This document shows positions 50,288 to 61,012 of a stretch of 64,000 nt of DNA, one piece after another (position 1 is the first letter of the stretch; every line of letters begins with the position of its first letter). The stretch covers positions 62,001 through 126,000 of the forward strand of contig NZ_APNM01000004.1 in assembly GCF_040361335.1 (NCBI RefSeq). The letters are read 5' to 3'. Source of the stretch: APNM01 sp040361335. Its GTDB lineage: Bacteria > Pseudomonadota > Gammaproteobacteria > Nevskiales > Salinisphaeraceae. A model generated the notes under the pieces. That model was given only the letters and a program-made list of their open reading frames with translations, made no database searches and was not told the DNA's origin. Made by a program: the position numbers and the translations under genes.

Positions 50288-50301
50288 TTGATCCAGATCA
50301 A
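50288..50301 (+). promoter_or_regulatory. FNR/ANR box before ccoN
   Basis: TTGATCCAGATCAA, an exact FNR consensus, 118 nt before the ccoN ATG. FNR-type control of cbb3 oxidase operons is standard in proteobacteria. Confidence 0.85.
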
Positions 50302-50419
50302 ACGCCGCGCCCCGCGCCGGCTGGTAAGGTTAGCGCGTGCCGCCGACACGGGCGCGCACGAGGTGTAGCCACAGCGCATGCCGGCGGGGACCGGCGGCGC
50401 AACGACCGGATAGAGGGAC

Positions 50420-51844
50420 ATGGACTCGACACCGAAATACAACGAGAAGGTGGTCCGCCAGTTCGCGATAGCGACCGTGATCTGGGGCATCGTGGGGATG
50501 GCCGTGGGGGTGCTCCTGGCAGCCCAGTTGCTCTGGCCCGCCCTGAACTTCGACGTGCCGTGGCTGACCTTCAGCCGCCTGCGGCCGCTGCACACCAACG
50601 CGGTGATCTTCGCGTTCGGCGGCTCCGGGCTGTTCGCCACGTCCTACTACGTCGTCCAGCGCACTTGTAGCGCGCCGCTGTTCGGCGAGAAGTGGAAGCT
50701 GCCGGCCTTCACCTTCTGGGGCTGGCAGGCGGTGATCGTCGGCGCCGTGATCACCCTGCCGCTGGGCCTGACCCAGAGCAAGGAGTACGCCGAGCTGATC
50801 TGGCCGCTGGACGTGCTGATCACCCTGGTCTGGGTGGCCTATGCCGTGGTGTTCTTCGGCACCATCGCGATGCGCAAGGTCAAGCACATCTACGTGGCGA
50901 ACTGGTTCTTCGGCGCCTACGTGCTGACCATCGCCGTGCTGCACATCGTCAACAACCTGGCGATCCCGACCTCCTGGACACACTCGTATCCGGTCTACGC
51001 GGGCGCGGTCGACGCCATGGTGCAGTGGTGGTACGGCCACAACGCGGTGGGCTTCTTCCTCACCGCCGGCTTCCTGGGGATGATGTATTACTTCGTGCCC
51101 AAGCAGGCCGGACGGCCGATCTACTCCTACCGACTGTCGGTGGTGCACTTCTGGGCCCTGATCTCGATCTACATGTGGGCCGGCCCGCACCACCTGCACT
51201 GGACCTCGCTGCCCGAGTGGGCGCAGTCGCTGGGCATGGTGTTCTCGCTGATCCTGCTGGCGCCCTCCTGGGGCGGCATGATCAACGGCATCATGACCCT
51301 GTCGGGTGCCTGGCACAAACTGCGCGACGACCCGATCATCCGCTTCCTGATCGTGAGCCTGTCGTTCTACGGCATGTCCACGTTCGAGGGGCCGATGATG
51401 TCGATCAAGACCGTCAACGCCCTCTCCCACTACACCGACTGGACCATCGGCCACGTGCACTCCGGCGCCCTCGGCTGGGTGGCCTTCATCACCATCGGCT
51501 CGCTCTACGTGCTGATACCCCGCCTGTACGGCCGCGAGTCGATGTACAGCGTCAAGGCCATCAGCCTGCATTTCTGGGTGAGCACCATCGGCGTGGTCCT
51601 GTATATCGCCGCGATGTGGATCGCCGGTGTCATGCAGGGCCTGATGTGGCGCGCCAGCAACCCGGACGGGACGCTGACCTACAGCTTCATCCAGTCGCTG
51701 GAGGCCACCTATCCGTACTACGCCGTGCGCCTGCTCGGGGGCCTTCTGTTCCTCGCTGGCATGTTCATCATGGCCTGGAACGTCTGGCGCACCATCCGGC
51801 CGCAGCCGCAGCCGGCGACCGCCTCCGCCACCGCGACCGCGTAA
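50420..51844 (+). CDS. ccoN: cbb3-type cytochrome c oxidase subunit I
   Basis: 474 residues, twelve TM helices; the catalytic subunit with low-spin haem b and the b3/CuB centre that reduces oxygen with high affinity. Landmarks: RPLHTNAVIFAFGG (low-spin haem His), WWYGHNAVGFFLTAGFLG (CuB-side His), WAGPHHLHWTSLPEW (His pair), and HYTDWTIGHVHSGALGW (haem b3 and b ligands). First gene of the cco cluster, with GAGGGACATG-type ribosome site (ATAGAGGGAC) before the ATG. Confidence 0.97.
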   Translation: MDSTPKYNEKVVRQFAIATVIWGIVGMAVGVLLAAQLLWPALNFDVPWLTFSRLRPLHTNAVIFAFGGSGLFATSYYVVQRTCSAPLFGEKWKLPAFTFWGWQAVIVGAVITLPLGLTQSKEYAELIWPLDVLITLVWVAYAVVFFGTIAMRKVKHIYVANWFFGAYVLTIAVLHIVNNLAIPTSWTHSYPVYAGAVDAMVQWWYGHNAVGFFLTAGFLGMMYYFVPKQAGRPIYSYRLSVVHFWALISIYMWAGPHHLHWTSLPEWAQSLGMVFSLILLAPSWGGMINGIMTLSGAWHKLRDDPIIRFLIVSLSFYGMSTFEGPMMSIKTVNALSHYTDWTIGHVHSGALGWVAFITIGSLYVLIPRLYGRESMYSVKAISLHFWVSTIGVVLYIAAMWIAGVMQGLMWRASNPDGTLTYSFIQSLEATYPYYAVRLLGGLLFLAGMFIMAWNVWRTIRPQPQPATASATATA

Positions 51845-51859
51845 TCAGGAGAGACAGCA

Positions 51860-52489
51860 ATGGCGTCGCATGAAGTAGTCGAAAAAAACATCGGCCTGAT
51901 GGCCATCCTGATCGTGATCGTGATCAGCATCGGCGGTCTGGTCGAGATCGTGCCCCTGTTCTTCACCGTGAGCACCACGGAAGCCGCGGAAGGCGTGGAG
52001 CCCTACGGACCGCTGGAGCTGGCCGGGCGCGATATCTATGTCAGCGAGGGCTGCTACAACTGCCACTCGCAGATGATCCGCCCCTTCCGGGCCGAGACCG
52101 AGCGTTACGGCCACTACTCGCTGTCCGGCGAGTACGTCTACGACCGGCCGTTCCAGTGGGGTTCCAAGCGCACGGGCCCGGACCTGGCGCGCGTGGGCGG
52201 CCGCTACACGGACGAGTGGCACCGCGCGCACCTCATGAACCCGCGCGATGTGGTGCCCCAGTCGAACATGCCGGGCTTCCCCTGGCTGGCCGAGCGCGAG
52301 GTCGACGTCGACTCCGTGATCACCCGCATGGAGGTCCAGCAGGAGTGGCTCGGCGTGCCCTATAGCGACGAGCAGATCGAGCAGGCCCGCGCCAAGCTCG
52401 AGGGCAAGACCCAGATGGACGCGATGATCGCCTACCTGCAGGGCCTGGGCGTCGAGGTCGGCCGTCAGGCCGGTCAGCAGGGACGGTAA
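51860..52489 (+). CDS. ccoO: cbb3-type cytochrome c oxidase subunit II
   Basis: 209 residues: one N-terminal TM helix (about 10-36) and a periplasmic mono-haem cytochrome c domain with C65-YN-C68-H69 (EGCYNCHSQMIRP) and an axial Met in SNMPGFPWL. It passes electrons from CcoP to CcoN. Starts 15 nt after ccoN with AGGAGAGACAGC. Confidence 0.96.
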   Translation: MASHEVVEKNIGLMAILIVIVISIGGLVEIVPLFFTVSTTEAAEGVEPYGPLELAGRDIYVSEGCYNCHSQMIRPFRAETERYGHYSLSGEYVYDRPFQWGSKRTGPDLARVGGRYTDEWHRAHLMNPRDVVPQSNMPGFPWLAEREVDVDSVITRMEVQQEWLGVPYSDEQIEQARAKLEGKTQMDAMIAYLQGLGVEVGRQAGQQGR

Positions 52490-52494
52490 CGGCG

Positions 52495-52674
52495 ATGGAC
52501 CTGGGAACGTTAATGGGCCTGGTCACGCTGGTCTTTCTGGTGATCTTCGTGGGCATCGTGTTCTGGGCCTACAGCGGCCGCCGCCGCAAGGATTTCGATG
52601 AAGCCTCGCGCCTGCCCCTCGACGAGGGCGAGCGGGGCGACGACAACGACAGCCGCAGGGGAACCCGGCAATGA
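52495..52674 (+). CDS. ccoQ: cbb3-type oxidase small subunit CcoQ
   Basis: 59 residues: one TM helix (GLVTLVFLVIFVGIVFWAY) and a polar cytoplasmic tail that begins SGRRRKDFDEA, the typical CcoQ boundary. It stabilises the oxidase complex. The start is 5 nt after the ccoO stop and the gene overlaps ccoP by ATGA. Confidence 0.88.
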   Translation: MDLGTLMGLVTLVFLVIFVGIVFWAYSGRRRKDFDEASRLPLDEGERGDDNDSRRGTRQ

Positions 52675-53600
52675 ATGAGTTCTGGAGCTGGTTCATCATC
52701 GTCTTCACCGTCGCCAACATCCTGGCGTGCTGGTGGCTCATCCGCTGGACCGCCAAGCCCCGTCCGGGCGAGGCGAGCGAGTCGGACACCACCGGCCACG
52801 TGTGGGACGAGGATCTGACCGAATACAACAATCCGATGCCGCGCTGGTGGCTGTGGCTGTTCTACATCACCATCGTCTTCGGCTTCATCTATCTCGCGCT
52901 GTTCCCGGGGCTGGGCAAATTCGAGGGCCTGCTGGGCTGGAGCCAGTACAAGGAGTACCGCGAGGAAGTCGCCGCGGCCGAGGAACGCTACGCCCCGCTG
53001 TACGAGAAATACGCCGCCACGCCGGTGCCGCAGTTGGCGGGCAACGAGGAGGCGGTGGCCACCGGCCAGCGCATCTTCGCCAACAATTGCGCCGTGTGCC
53101 ACGGCTCGGACGCCCGCGGCGCGCCCGGCTATCCCAACCTGGCGGACGGTGCCTGGCTCTACGGCGGCACGCCCGAGGCGATCAAGCACTCGATCCTGAA
53201 CGGGCGCAGCGGCGTCATGCCGGCCTGGAGCCAACAGTTGAGCGATCTGGAGGTACGCCAGGTGGCGGCCTACGTCTACGAGCTGAACGGCCGCGACGCC
53301 CATCGTCCCGACCTGGTCAAGGCCGGCGAGCCGGTATTCAAGACCACTTGCGCGGCCTGCCACGGCGCCGACGGCACCGGCAACACCATGCTCGGCGCCC
53401 CCGACCTGACCGACGACGCCTGGCTGTACGGCGGCTCGATCGAGACCATCCGCGACATCGTCCGCAACGGCCGCCAGGGCCGGATGCCCGCGCATCGCGA
53501 ACTGCTCGGCGAGGACCGCGCGCACGTGGTCGCGGCCTATGTCTACAGCCTGTCGCACGACGGTGACGGTGACGCGAACGGCGAGTCCGGAGCACAATAG
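52671..53600 (+). CDS. ccoP: cbb3-type cytochrome c oxidase subunit III (di-haem)
   Basis: 309 residues: TM helices at about 7-26 and 60-80, then two cytochrome c domains with C140-AV-C143-H144 and C227-AA-C230-H231; axial Met in GVMPAW and in GRMPAH. It accepts electrons from soluble cytochromes, possibly also azurin encoded downstream. Starts in an ATGA overlap with ccoQ. Confidence 0.96.
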   Translation: MNEFWSWFIIVFTVANILACWWLIRWTAKPRPGEASESDTTGHVWDEDLTEYNNPMPRWWLWLFYITIVFGFIYLALFPGLGKFEGLLGWSQYKEYREEVAAAEERYAPLYEKYAATPVPQLAGNEEAVATGQRIFANNCAVCHGSDARGAPGYPNLADGAWLYGGTPEAIKHSILNGRSGVMPAWSQQLSDLEVRQVAAYVYELNGRDAHRPDLVKAGEPVFKTTCAACHGADGTGNTMLGAPDLTDDAWLYGGSIETIRDIVRNGRQGRMPAHRELLGEDRAHVVAAYVYSLSHDGDGDANGESGAQ

Positions 53601-53609
53601 GGAACCGCC

Positions 53610-53905
53610 ATGACCAACGTCACCGAGTATCCGCCGGCGACCCGCGACCGGATCCGTGTCTGGGGCGCGATCCTCTGGCCGGCCTTCCTGGTCGCCGGCG
53701 TGGCCACCACGGTGTTCTTCGCGAACATCGACCCGGCCACGCTGCGGGCCCAGACCCTGCCGCACGCACCGATCTCTCGCGAGGCCGGCTACGCGATAGG
53801 CTTCTTCATGTTCTGGATCATCTGCGCCGCCTCCGGCGCCCTGACCTACGTCCTCCTGTCGCCGGCCGCCGGCCGGCGACGGGACCGCCGAGACCCCGAC
53901 ACCCG

Positions 53906-53909
<4 letters not shown>
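53610..53909 (+). CDS. Two-TM membrane protein between ccoP and ccoG
   Basis: 99 residues with helices at about 19-38 and 60-83, short polar ends and no cysteines. It has a good Shine-Dalgarno (AGGGAACCGCC) and overlaps ccoG by ATGA, so it is part of the cco operon. I do not recognise it; similar small membrane proteins are found at this spot in some cco clusters, perhaps as assembly aids. Confidence 0.72.
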
Positions 53910-55342
<1,433 letters not shown>

Positions 55343-55347
55343 GCCGC

Positions 55348-55869
55348 ATGACCACCCACACCCTCCACGCTCCGAGCCGTCCCTGGTACCGGCACGTGTG
55401 GCCGTGGCTGCTGATGCTGCCGCCGGCGGCGGCGATCGCGTTCTGGGCCGTCATCCTGGCCACCATGGCGGGGCCGCCCTCCCTGGTGGTGGACGACTAC
55501 GCCAAGATCGGCCTGACCTACACCGAGGACCGCAGCCGCGATGCCGCCGCGGCCCGCCTGGACGCGAGCGCGCGCCTGCGCGCCGACCGCGCCGGCGGCC
55601 ACGTCAGTCTGCTGCTGGAACGGCCGGCACAAGCGCCCGACACCCTGCAACTGACGCTGGCGCACCCGCTGGAGGCCAGCCGCGATCGTGTCCTGGTCCT
55701 GACCCGCAACAGCGCGGGCGTGTACCACGGCGAGGCCGGCGGTCTCATCGAGGGCCGCTACGACGTGCGCCTGACACCGCCCGACGGCGCCTGGCGCCTG
55801 ACCGGGCGCCTGCCGGCCGACGCCGAGTCCCTGCATCTCGACACCCGCCTCGGCGACAAGGACTCGTGA
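55348..55869 (+). CDS. ccoH: CcoH/FixH assembly protein
   Basis: 173 residues: one TM helix (about 16-40) preceded by PWYRHVWPWLLM and followed by VVDDYAKIGLTYTEDRSRDAAA, which is the FixH signature, then a beta-rich periplasmic domain. It is needed for cbb3 assembly. I use the ATG at 55348 with AGGTGAG upstream; a GTG at 55339 would overlap the ccoG stop. Its stop overlaps the start of ccoI. Confidence 0.88.
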   Translation: MTTHTLHAPSRPWYRHVWPWLLMLPPAAAIAFWAVILATMAGPPSLVVDDYAKIGLTYTEDRSRDAAAARLDASARLRADRAGGHVSLLLERPAQAPDTLQLTLAHPLEASRDRVLVLTRNSAGVYHGEAGGLIEGRYDVRLTPPDGAWRLTGRLPADAESLHLDTRLGDKDS

Positions 55870-58322
55870 CCGCGACCGGCGAGGCCTGCTACCACTGCGG
55901 CGAACCCCTGCCGCCCGGCCCCGTCCGGACCGCGCGCATCGACGGCGTCGAACGTCCCATGTGCTGTCCCGGCTGCGAGGCCGTGGCGAGCCTGATCGCC
56001 GACAGCGGACTGGACGACTTCTATCGCTTCCGTACCGCGCCGGCGCCGACCCCCGCGTCGCCCGCCCGGGTCGCCGCCGACGAGTGGCAGGCCTACGACC
56101 GCGACGCGGTGCAACGCCCCTATGTCCGGCGACTGCCGGACGATCAGCGCGAGGCGGTGCTGCTGGTCGAGGGGCTGACCTGCGCCGCCTGCGCCTGGCT
56201 GATCGAGCGGGTGCTCGGCGCCGAGCCGGGCGTGACCGATATCCAGGTCAATCCCGCCACCGGCCGCGCCCTGCTGCGCTGGGATCCGGCGCGGGCGGCG
56301 CTGTCCGGCCTGCTGCGGCGCATGGCCGGCCTCGGCTACCGGCCGCACCTGCTGGCGGCCAGCGAAAGCCTGCCGGCCATCACCCGCGAGCGCCGCGCCG
56401 CCCTCAAGCGTCTGATCGTGGCGGGACTCGGCATGATGCAGGTGATGATGTACGCCGTGGCCCTGTATGCCGGCGCCATTCACGAGGACATGGACCCGGG
56501 CATCGCCGGCTTCCTGCGCGGCATCAGCCTGCTCGTGGCCACGCCGGTGTTCTTCTACGCGGGCATGCCGTTCCTGCGCGGGGCCTGGCGCGATCTGCGC
56601 GCGCGTCGCCCGGGCATGGACGTGCCCGTGAGCCTGGCCATCGGCGGCGCCTACACCGCCAGCGTCTGGCACATCTTCGCCGGGGGCGAGATCTACTTCG
56701 ACTCCGTGACCATGTTCGTGTTCTTCCTGTCGGTGGCGCGCTTCCTGGAGATGGCCGCCCGCCACCGCGCGTCGCGCGCCACCGGCGCCCTGGCCCGGAT
56801 GCTGCCGGCGACCGCCCTGCGGGTGACGGCGGCGGGCGACACCGAGCGGGTCGCGCTCGCGGAACTGGCCGTGGGCGATCGCGTGCGCGTGCCGGTGGGC
56901 GACCCCGTGCCCAGCGACGGCCGTATCGTCGCCGGCGACAGCCGTCTGGACGAATCCCTGCTCACCGGCGAGTTCATGCCGGTGGCCAAGCGCGTCGGCC
57001 GACCGGTGGTCGGCGGCAGCGTCAATCTCACCGCGCCCATCGACATCGAGATCACCCGCGTCGGCCAGGACACCCTGGTGGCCGGCATCGTGCGGCTGCT
57101 CGACCGCGCCCAGTCGCAGCGCCCGCGCCTGGCCGTGGTCGCCGACCGCGTGGCCCGCTGGTTCGTGGCCGGCGTCCTGCTCGCCGCCGCCGCCACCGGC
57201 CTCTACTGGTGGCAGACCGACCCGGCGCATGCCTTCCCCATCGTCCTGGCGGTACTGGTGGTCACCTGCCCCTGCGCCCTGTCGCTGGCCACGCCGACCG
57301 CCCTGGTCGCGGCCACCGCCCGCCTCGCCCGCCAGGGCCTGCTGGTCGCGCGTGCCGGCGCCCTGGAGACCCTGGCGAAATCCGACCACCTGCTCCTGGA
57401 CAAGACCGGCACGCTGACGCTCGGCCGCCTGAGCCTGAACGAGACCGTGGTCCATGCCGGCGACGCCGCCGAGGCGCGGCACCTGGCCGCGGCGCTGCAG
57501 GCGCACTCCGAGCACCCGATCGCGCAGGCGTTCCGCGCCCACCGCGACGGCCGCGAGGCCCGGGCCGTCCGGGTGCATCCCGGCCGCGGCATCGAGGGCG
57601 TCGTCGACGGCCGTCGTCTGCGCCTGGGCCGGCCCGACTGGGTGGGCGCCGCCGAGGCGACGGACAACGAGGGCACCGAAGTGACGCTGGCCGGCGATGA
57701 CGGTCCGATCGCGACCTTCCGCCTGGCCGACGCCATACGCCCCGAGGCGCGCGCCGCGGTACGCGAGCTGCAGCGCCTGGGCTTCACCCCGGAGATCGCC
57801 AGCGGCGACGGGCCGGGGCCGGTGGCGGCCCTGGCCCGCGAACTGGGCATCGAAACCTGGCACGCCCGCATGACCCCGGAGGACAAACTCGCGCGCATGC
57901 ATGATCTGCAAACGGCGGGCCGGCGCGTGGTCATGGTCGGCGACGGCGTCAATGACGCGCCGGTGATCGCCGGCGCCGATGTCTCCGTGGCGATGGGCAG
58001 CGGCTCGGTGCTGGCCCAGTCCAGCGCCGACATGGTGCTGACCGCCGGCCGCCTGGGCGACCTGGTGGCGGGCGTCACCATCGCACGCCGCACCCTGCGG
58101 GTGATACGGCAGAACCTGGCCTGGGCCGCGAGCTACAATACGGTGGCGTTGCCGCTGGCCGCGGCGGGCCTGGTCGCTCCCTGGATGGCGGCGCTGGGCA
58201 TGTCCGCCAGTTCCCTGCTGGTGGTGGCCAACGCCGCGCGGCTCGGCCGCGAGCGCGCCGCGCCCGTCCCCGGCGACGCCGACACGGCATGCGACATTCC
58301 GGCGCTGGGAGCATCGCGATGA
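55866..58322 (+). CDS. ccoI: Copper-exporting P-type ATPase for cbb3 assembly
   Basis: 818 residues, GTG start overlapping ccoH. The extended N-terminus has a C-x2-C pair (ACYHCGEPL) and a CCPGC cluster, followed by a heavy-metal domain (LTCAACAWLIE, C106 and C109). P-ATPase core: VTCPCALSLATP (the membrane CPC), DKTGTLTLG (phosphorylated Asp), and GDGVNDAPVI. FixI-type pumps supply copper for the CuB site. Ends overlapping ccoS. Confidence 0.95.
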   Translation: MTATGEACYHCGEPLPPGPVRTARIDGVERPMCCPGCEAVASLIADSGLDDFYRFRTAPAPTPASPARVAADEWQAYDRDAVQRPYVRRLPDDQREAVLLVEGLTCAACAWLIERVLGAEPGVTDIQVNPATGRALLRWDPARAALSGLLRRMAGLGYRPHLLAASESLPAITRERRAALKRLIVAGLGMMQVMMYAVALYAGAIHEDMDPGIAGFLRGISLLVATPVFFYAGMPFLRGAWRDLRARRPGMDVPVSLAIGGAYTASVWHIFAGGEIYFDSVTMFVFFLSVARFLEMAARHRASRATGALARMLPATALRVTAAGDTERVALAELAVGDRVRVPVGDPVPSDGRIVAGDSRLDESLLTGEFMPVAKRVGRPVVGGSVNLTAPIDIEITRVGQDTLVAGIVRLLDRAQSQRPRLAVVADRVARWFVAGVLLAAAATGLYWWQTDPAHAFPIVLAVLVVTCPCALSLATPTALVAATARLARQGLLVARAGALETLAKSDHLLLDKTGTLTLGRLSLNETVVHAGDAAEARHLAAALQAHSEHPIAQAFRAHRDGREARAVRVHPGRGIEGVVDGRRLRLGRPDWVGAAEATDNEGTEVTLAGDDGPIATFRLADAIRPEARAAVRELQRLGFTPEIASGDGPGPVAALARELGIETWHARMTPEDKLARMHDLQTAGRRVVMVGDGVNDAPVIAGADVSVAMGSGSVLAQSSADMVLTAGRLGDLVAGVTIARRTLRVIRQNLAWAASYNTVALPLAAAGLVAPWMAALGMSASSLLVVANAARLGRERAAPVPGDADTACDIPALGASR

Positions 58323-58510
58323 ACATCATCCTGATCCTCGTCCCGCTCAGCCTGGTACTGGTGGCGCTGGCCGTCTGGGCCTTCTTCTGGGCGGTGGGCA
58401 GCGGCCAGTTCGACGACCTCGACAGTCCGGCCTACCGCATCCTGCTCGACGACGACGACAAGCCGCGGCGCGACGAGACCGAAGACGAGCCGGACCGCGA
58501 CGAAACGTGA
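58319..58510 (+). CDS. ccoS: cbb3 oxidase maturation protein CcoS
   Basis: 63 residues: a single TM helix (ILILVPLSLVLVALAVWAFFWAV) followed by GSGQFDDLDSPAYRILLDDD, which is the CcoS signature. Required for cofactor insertion. Overlaps ccoI (ATGA) and the SafE-like gene (GTGA). The last 15 residues are mostly acidic and basic. Confidence 0.93.
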   Translation: MNIILILVPLSLVLVALAVWAFFWAVGSGQFDDLDSPAYRILLDDDDKPRRDETEDEPDRDET

Positions 58511-59298
58511 GCGGCACCGAGGCGACGCTGGCCGCGGCGCTGGTCGCGGGACTGGTCGGCAGCTCCCATTGCCTGGGCATGTGCGGCGGCATCGCCATCG
58601 CCCTGGGCATGCAGGGCCGCGACCGGCCGCTGGTCTCGGCCCTGCTCTACAACGCCGGCCGCATCGCCAGCTACGCCGTGGCCGGGGCGATCGCCGGCGG
58701 CATCGGCCTGTGGCTGGGCCAGTCCCTGCACGCCGGCTATGCCCCGGTCGCCCTGCGCGTGCTGGCCGGCGCCGCGATGATCGCGATCGGCCTGCAGGTG
58801 GCCCTGAACTGGCGTCTGCTGCGACCGATCGAGCGTGCCGGCATGCATGTGTGGCGCCGGCTGTCGCCCCATGCCGGGCGCCTGATGGGGCGCCGCGGGC
58901 CGCTGTCCGCCCTGGCGCTGGGCGCCCTGTGGGGCTGGCTGCCCTGCGGACTGGTATACGCCATGCTGCTTGCCGCCGCCGCCAGCGGCGGCGCCCCGGA
59001 AGGCGCGGGCCTGATGGCCGCCTTCGGCCTGGGCACGGCCCCGGCGATGATCGCCACCGGCGCCGCGGCCGCCCGCCTGCAGCGACTCAGCCGCAACACG
59101 GCGTTCCGCCGCCTGGCCGGCGCGCTGGTCGTCCTGCTCGGACTGTGGACCGCGGCGGCACCGCCGGCGATGCGCTTCATGCACGCCGGCCACGATGCGC
59201 AGGGTGCCGCCGGCACGACACACAATCATGGCACCATGCCGGCGGACGACGGCACGAATACCGCGCCGAACGGGCACGCGCCGATATCCGGAAATTGA
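58507..59298 (+). CDS. Sulfite exporter TauE/SafE-like (DsbD-like) membrane protein
   Basis: 263 residues, about six TM helices: SHCLGMCGGIAIALG near the N-terminus with the family C-x3-C, and ALWGWLPCGLVYAMLL in the middle (P-C-G-L). This type always follows ccoS in many proteobacteria and is thought to act in copper or haem handling. A His-rich tail (HAGHDAQGAAGTTHNHGTM) could bind metal. GTG start overlapping ccoS. Confidence 0.87.
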   Translation: MSGTEATLAAALVAGLVGSSHCLGMCGGIAIALGMQGRDRPLVSALLYNAGRIASYAVAGAIAGGIGLWLGQSLHAGYAPVALRVLAGAAMIAIGLQVALNWRLLRPIERAGMHVWRRLSPHAGRLMGRRGPLSALALGALWGWLPCGLVYAMLLAAAASGGAPEGAGLMAAFGLGTAPAMIATGAAAARLQRLSRNTAFRRLAGALVVLLGLWTAAAPPAMRFMHAGHDAQGAAGTTHNHGTMPADDGTNTAPNGHAPISGN

Positions 59299-59308
59299 CT
59301 CCGATCAA
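59295..59308 (+). promoter_or_regulatory. Imperfect FNR box before the azurin gene
   Basis: TTGAC-TCCG-ATCAA differs from TTGAT-N4-ATCAA in one base. It overlaps the end of the SafE-like gene and lies about 150 nt before the azurin ATG. Weak, but the setting fits. Confidence 0.4.
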
Positions 59309-59456
59309 GGCGGCCCGCACGTATACGATGGAGACTGCGACATGGCGACCGCGGCGCCACCGTGGTCGCCCCAACCCGGTCCATTCGCGGGCGGCCGGGT
59401 CGCGGCACCGTCGCCGCGCACAACCCGCGAGCCATCCACATCCTGGAGGAAACACA

Positions 59457-59914
59457 TGCGCAAGCTGAAAGCCACGTTCGCCCTGATCGCGCTGGGCTCC
59501 CTGTTCGCCGCCGGCCCCGCCGCGGCCGGGGACTGCGAGCTGTCGATCACCGGCAACGACCAGATCCAGTACAACAAGTCCGAGCTGGTCGTGCCCGCGG
59601 GCTGCGACAAGGTCACCCTGACCCTGGAGCACGTGGGCAAGATGTCGGTCCAGCAGATGGGCCACAACTGGGTGCTCACCGAGAGCGCCGACTATCAGGC
59701 CGTGGCCCAGGCGGGCATGCAGGCCGGCGCCGACAACGCCTACGTCCCGCCGGAGGACGACCGCGTGATCGTGCACACCGATCTGGTCGGCGGCGGCGAG
59801 AGCACCAGCATCACCTTCGACGTCTCGCAGCTCGAGGCCGGCGGGGACTACACCTACTTCTGCTCCTTCCCCGGCCACTTCAGCATGATGAAGGGCAAGC
59901 TGATCGTTAAGTGA
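59457..59914 (+). CDS. azu: Azurin
   Basis: 152 residues with a Sec signal peptide (24 residues, ending AAA) and a mature cupredoxin of 128. The copper ligands are H70, C136, H141 and M145 of the precursor, that is His46, Cys112, His117 and Met121 in mature numbering. Motifs GHNWVL and YFCSFPGHFSMMKGKLIVK are diagnostic. A periplasmic electron carrier between cytochromes and oxidases or nitrite reductase. GAGGAAACAC precedes the start; a strong hairpin follows the stop. Confidence 0.97.
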
Positions 59915-59921
59915 CCGATTC

Positions 59922-59950
59922 CGGCGCGGCGCCGAACGGGCGCCGCGCCG
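59922..59950 (+). terminator. Strong hairpin after azurin
   Basis: CGGCGCGGCGCC, loop GAACG, GGCGCCGCGCCG is a perfect 12-bp stem 8 nt after the azurin stop. No T run follows, so it may act as a transcript-stabilising or factor-dependent end. Confidence 0.65.
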
Positions 59951-59970
59951 ATCCGTCAGGAGGACGGCTG

Positions 59971-60009
59971 TTGCCTTAAAGATGTATATTTGATACATCT
60001 TTAAGGCAA
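59971..60009. promoter_or_regulatory. NsrR-type operator
   Basis: TTGCCTTAAAGATGTAT at 59971-59987 is the exact reverse complement of 59993-60009, with loop ATTTG. The centre AAGATGTATATTTGATACATCTT fits the NsrR consensus (AAGATGYATTTNAAATRCATCTT) with the expected 11-1-11 layout. It stands 24 nt before the hemerythrin gene and so would repress hemerythrin, ferredoxin and NnrS until NO is present. Confidence 0.8.
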
Positions 60010-60032
60010 CCAACCCAGGCGGAGACGCTGAA

Positions 60033-60629
60033 ATGGCCGACGACATCCTGCAGCTCCTGCGGCGGGAACACCGCAACCTGGCGGGCCTGCTCCATGTCCT
60101 GGACCGCCAGCGGCACGCCCTGAACGCCGACGACACGCCCGATTACGACCTGATGCGCCAGATCGTGCGCTACCTGGACGGCGATGGCGGCAGCGATCAC
60201 CTGCCGCTGGAGGAACAAGTCTTCGAACAGGTGCTGGCCCGCCGTCCCGCGCTCGGCGCCCGCACCGCCCGCCTGGCGGCGGATCATGAACGCCTGCGGC
60301 GACGGGGCCGGGCACTGATCGACGCCGCCGACAGCGTCCTGTCGGGCCAGCCGGTGCGCCGCGCCGACCTGGTATCCCTGGCCGGCGTGTTCGTGGCCGA
60401 CTACCGCGAGCACCTGTGCCGCGAGGACAACGAAGTCTTCCGCCCCCTGGAGGCTTCGCTGGCCCCCGACGAGAGACGGGCGTTGACGGCCGCCCTGCCC
60501 GACGCGGCCGGCGCCGGGAACGACCACGAATATCGCGCCCTGGCCGATCGCCTGATCGTCCAGGGGGCCGGGCCCGCGGCCTGGGCGGGGACGGCCCGGG
60601 CCACCTGCCCGGTCTGCTCGCAGGGCTGA
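60033..60629 (+). CDS. Hemerythrin-domain protein
   Basis: 198 residues. The di-iron ligand pattern is complete: H13 (REHRNLAGLL), H56/E60 (DHLPLEE), H85 (DHERLRRRG) and H127/E131 (YREHLCRED). The fold resembles repair-type hemerythrins (YtfE/DnrN C-domain). A GTARATCPVCSQG tail with two Cys ends the protein. First gene after the NsrR-like operator, so a role in NO stress is likely. Confidence 0.88.
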   Translation: MADDILQLLRREHRNLAGLLHVLDRQRHALNADDTPDYDLMRQIVRYLDGDGGSDHLPLEEQVFEQVLARRPALGARTARLAADHERLRRRGRALIDAADSVLSGQPVRRADLVSLAGVFVADYREHLCREDNEVFRPLEASLAPDERRALTAALPDAAGAGNDHEYRALADRLIVQGAGPAAWAGTARATCPVCSQG

Positions 60630-60666
60630 CGGCGCGGGCACGGCGCATCGCCATCCGGAGAGAACA

Positions 60667-60990
60667 ATGACCTACGTCGTCACCGACAACTGCATCAAGT
60701 GCAAGTACACCGACTGCGTCGAAGTCTGCCCGGTGGACTGCTTCCACGAAGGGCCCAACTTCCTCGCCATCGACCCGGAGGAATGCATCGACTGCAGCCT
60801 GTGCGTGCCGGAATGCCCGGCCGACGCGATCTATCCCGAGGAAGACCTGCCCAAGGACCAGCGGCATTTCCTCGAGATCAACGCCGAGCTGGCCCGCGAA
60901 TGGCCCGTTCTGACCGAGATGAAGCCGGCGCCCGAGGACGCCGACGAATGGAACGGCATCCGCGACAAGCTGCGGCTGCTGGAACGCTAG
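60667..60990 (+). CDS. fdxA: 7Fe ferredoxin FdxA
   Basis: 107 residues with the FdxA pattern: YVVTDNCIKCKYTDCVEVCPVDCFHEGPNFLAIDPEECIDCSLCVPECPADAI-type arrangement, i.e. C9, C17 and others for a 3Fe-4S and a 4Fe-4S cluster, then the 50-residue acidic C-terminus (EEDLPKDQRHFLEINAELA). It probably donates electrons to the neighbouring NO-stress proteins. Starts 37 nt after the hemerythrin gene with GGAGAGAACA. Confidence 0.95.
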   Translation: MTYVVTDNCIKCKYTDCVEVCPVDCFHEGPNFLAIDPEECIDCSLCVPECPADAIYPEEDLPKDQRHFLEINAELAREWPVLTEMKPAPEDADEWNGIRDKLRLLER

Positions 60991-61012
60991 CCCGACGACA
61001 GGGAGACCCGCC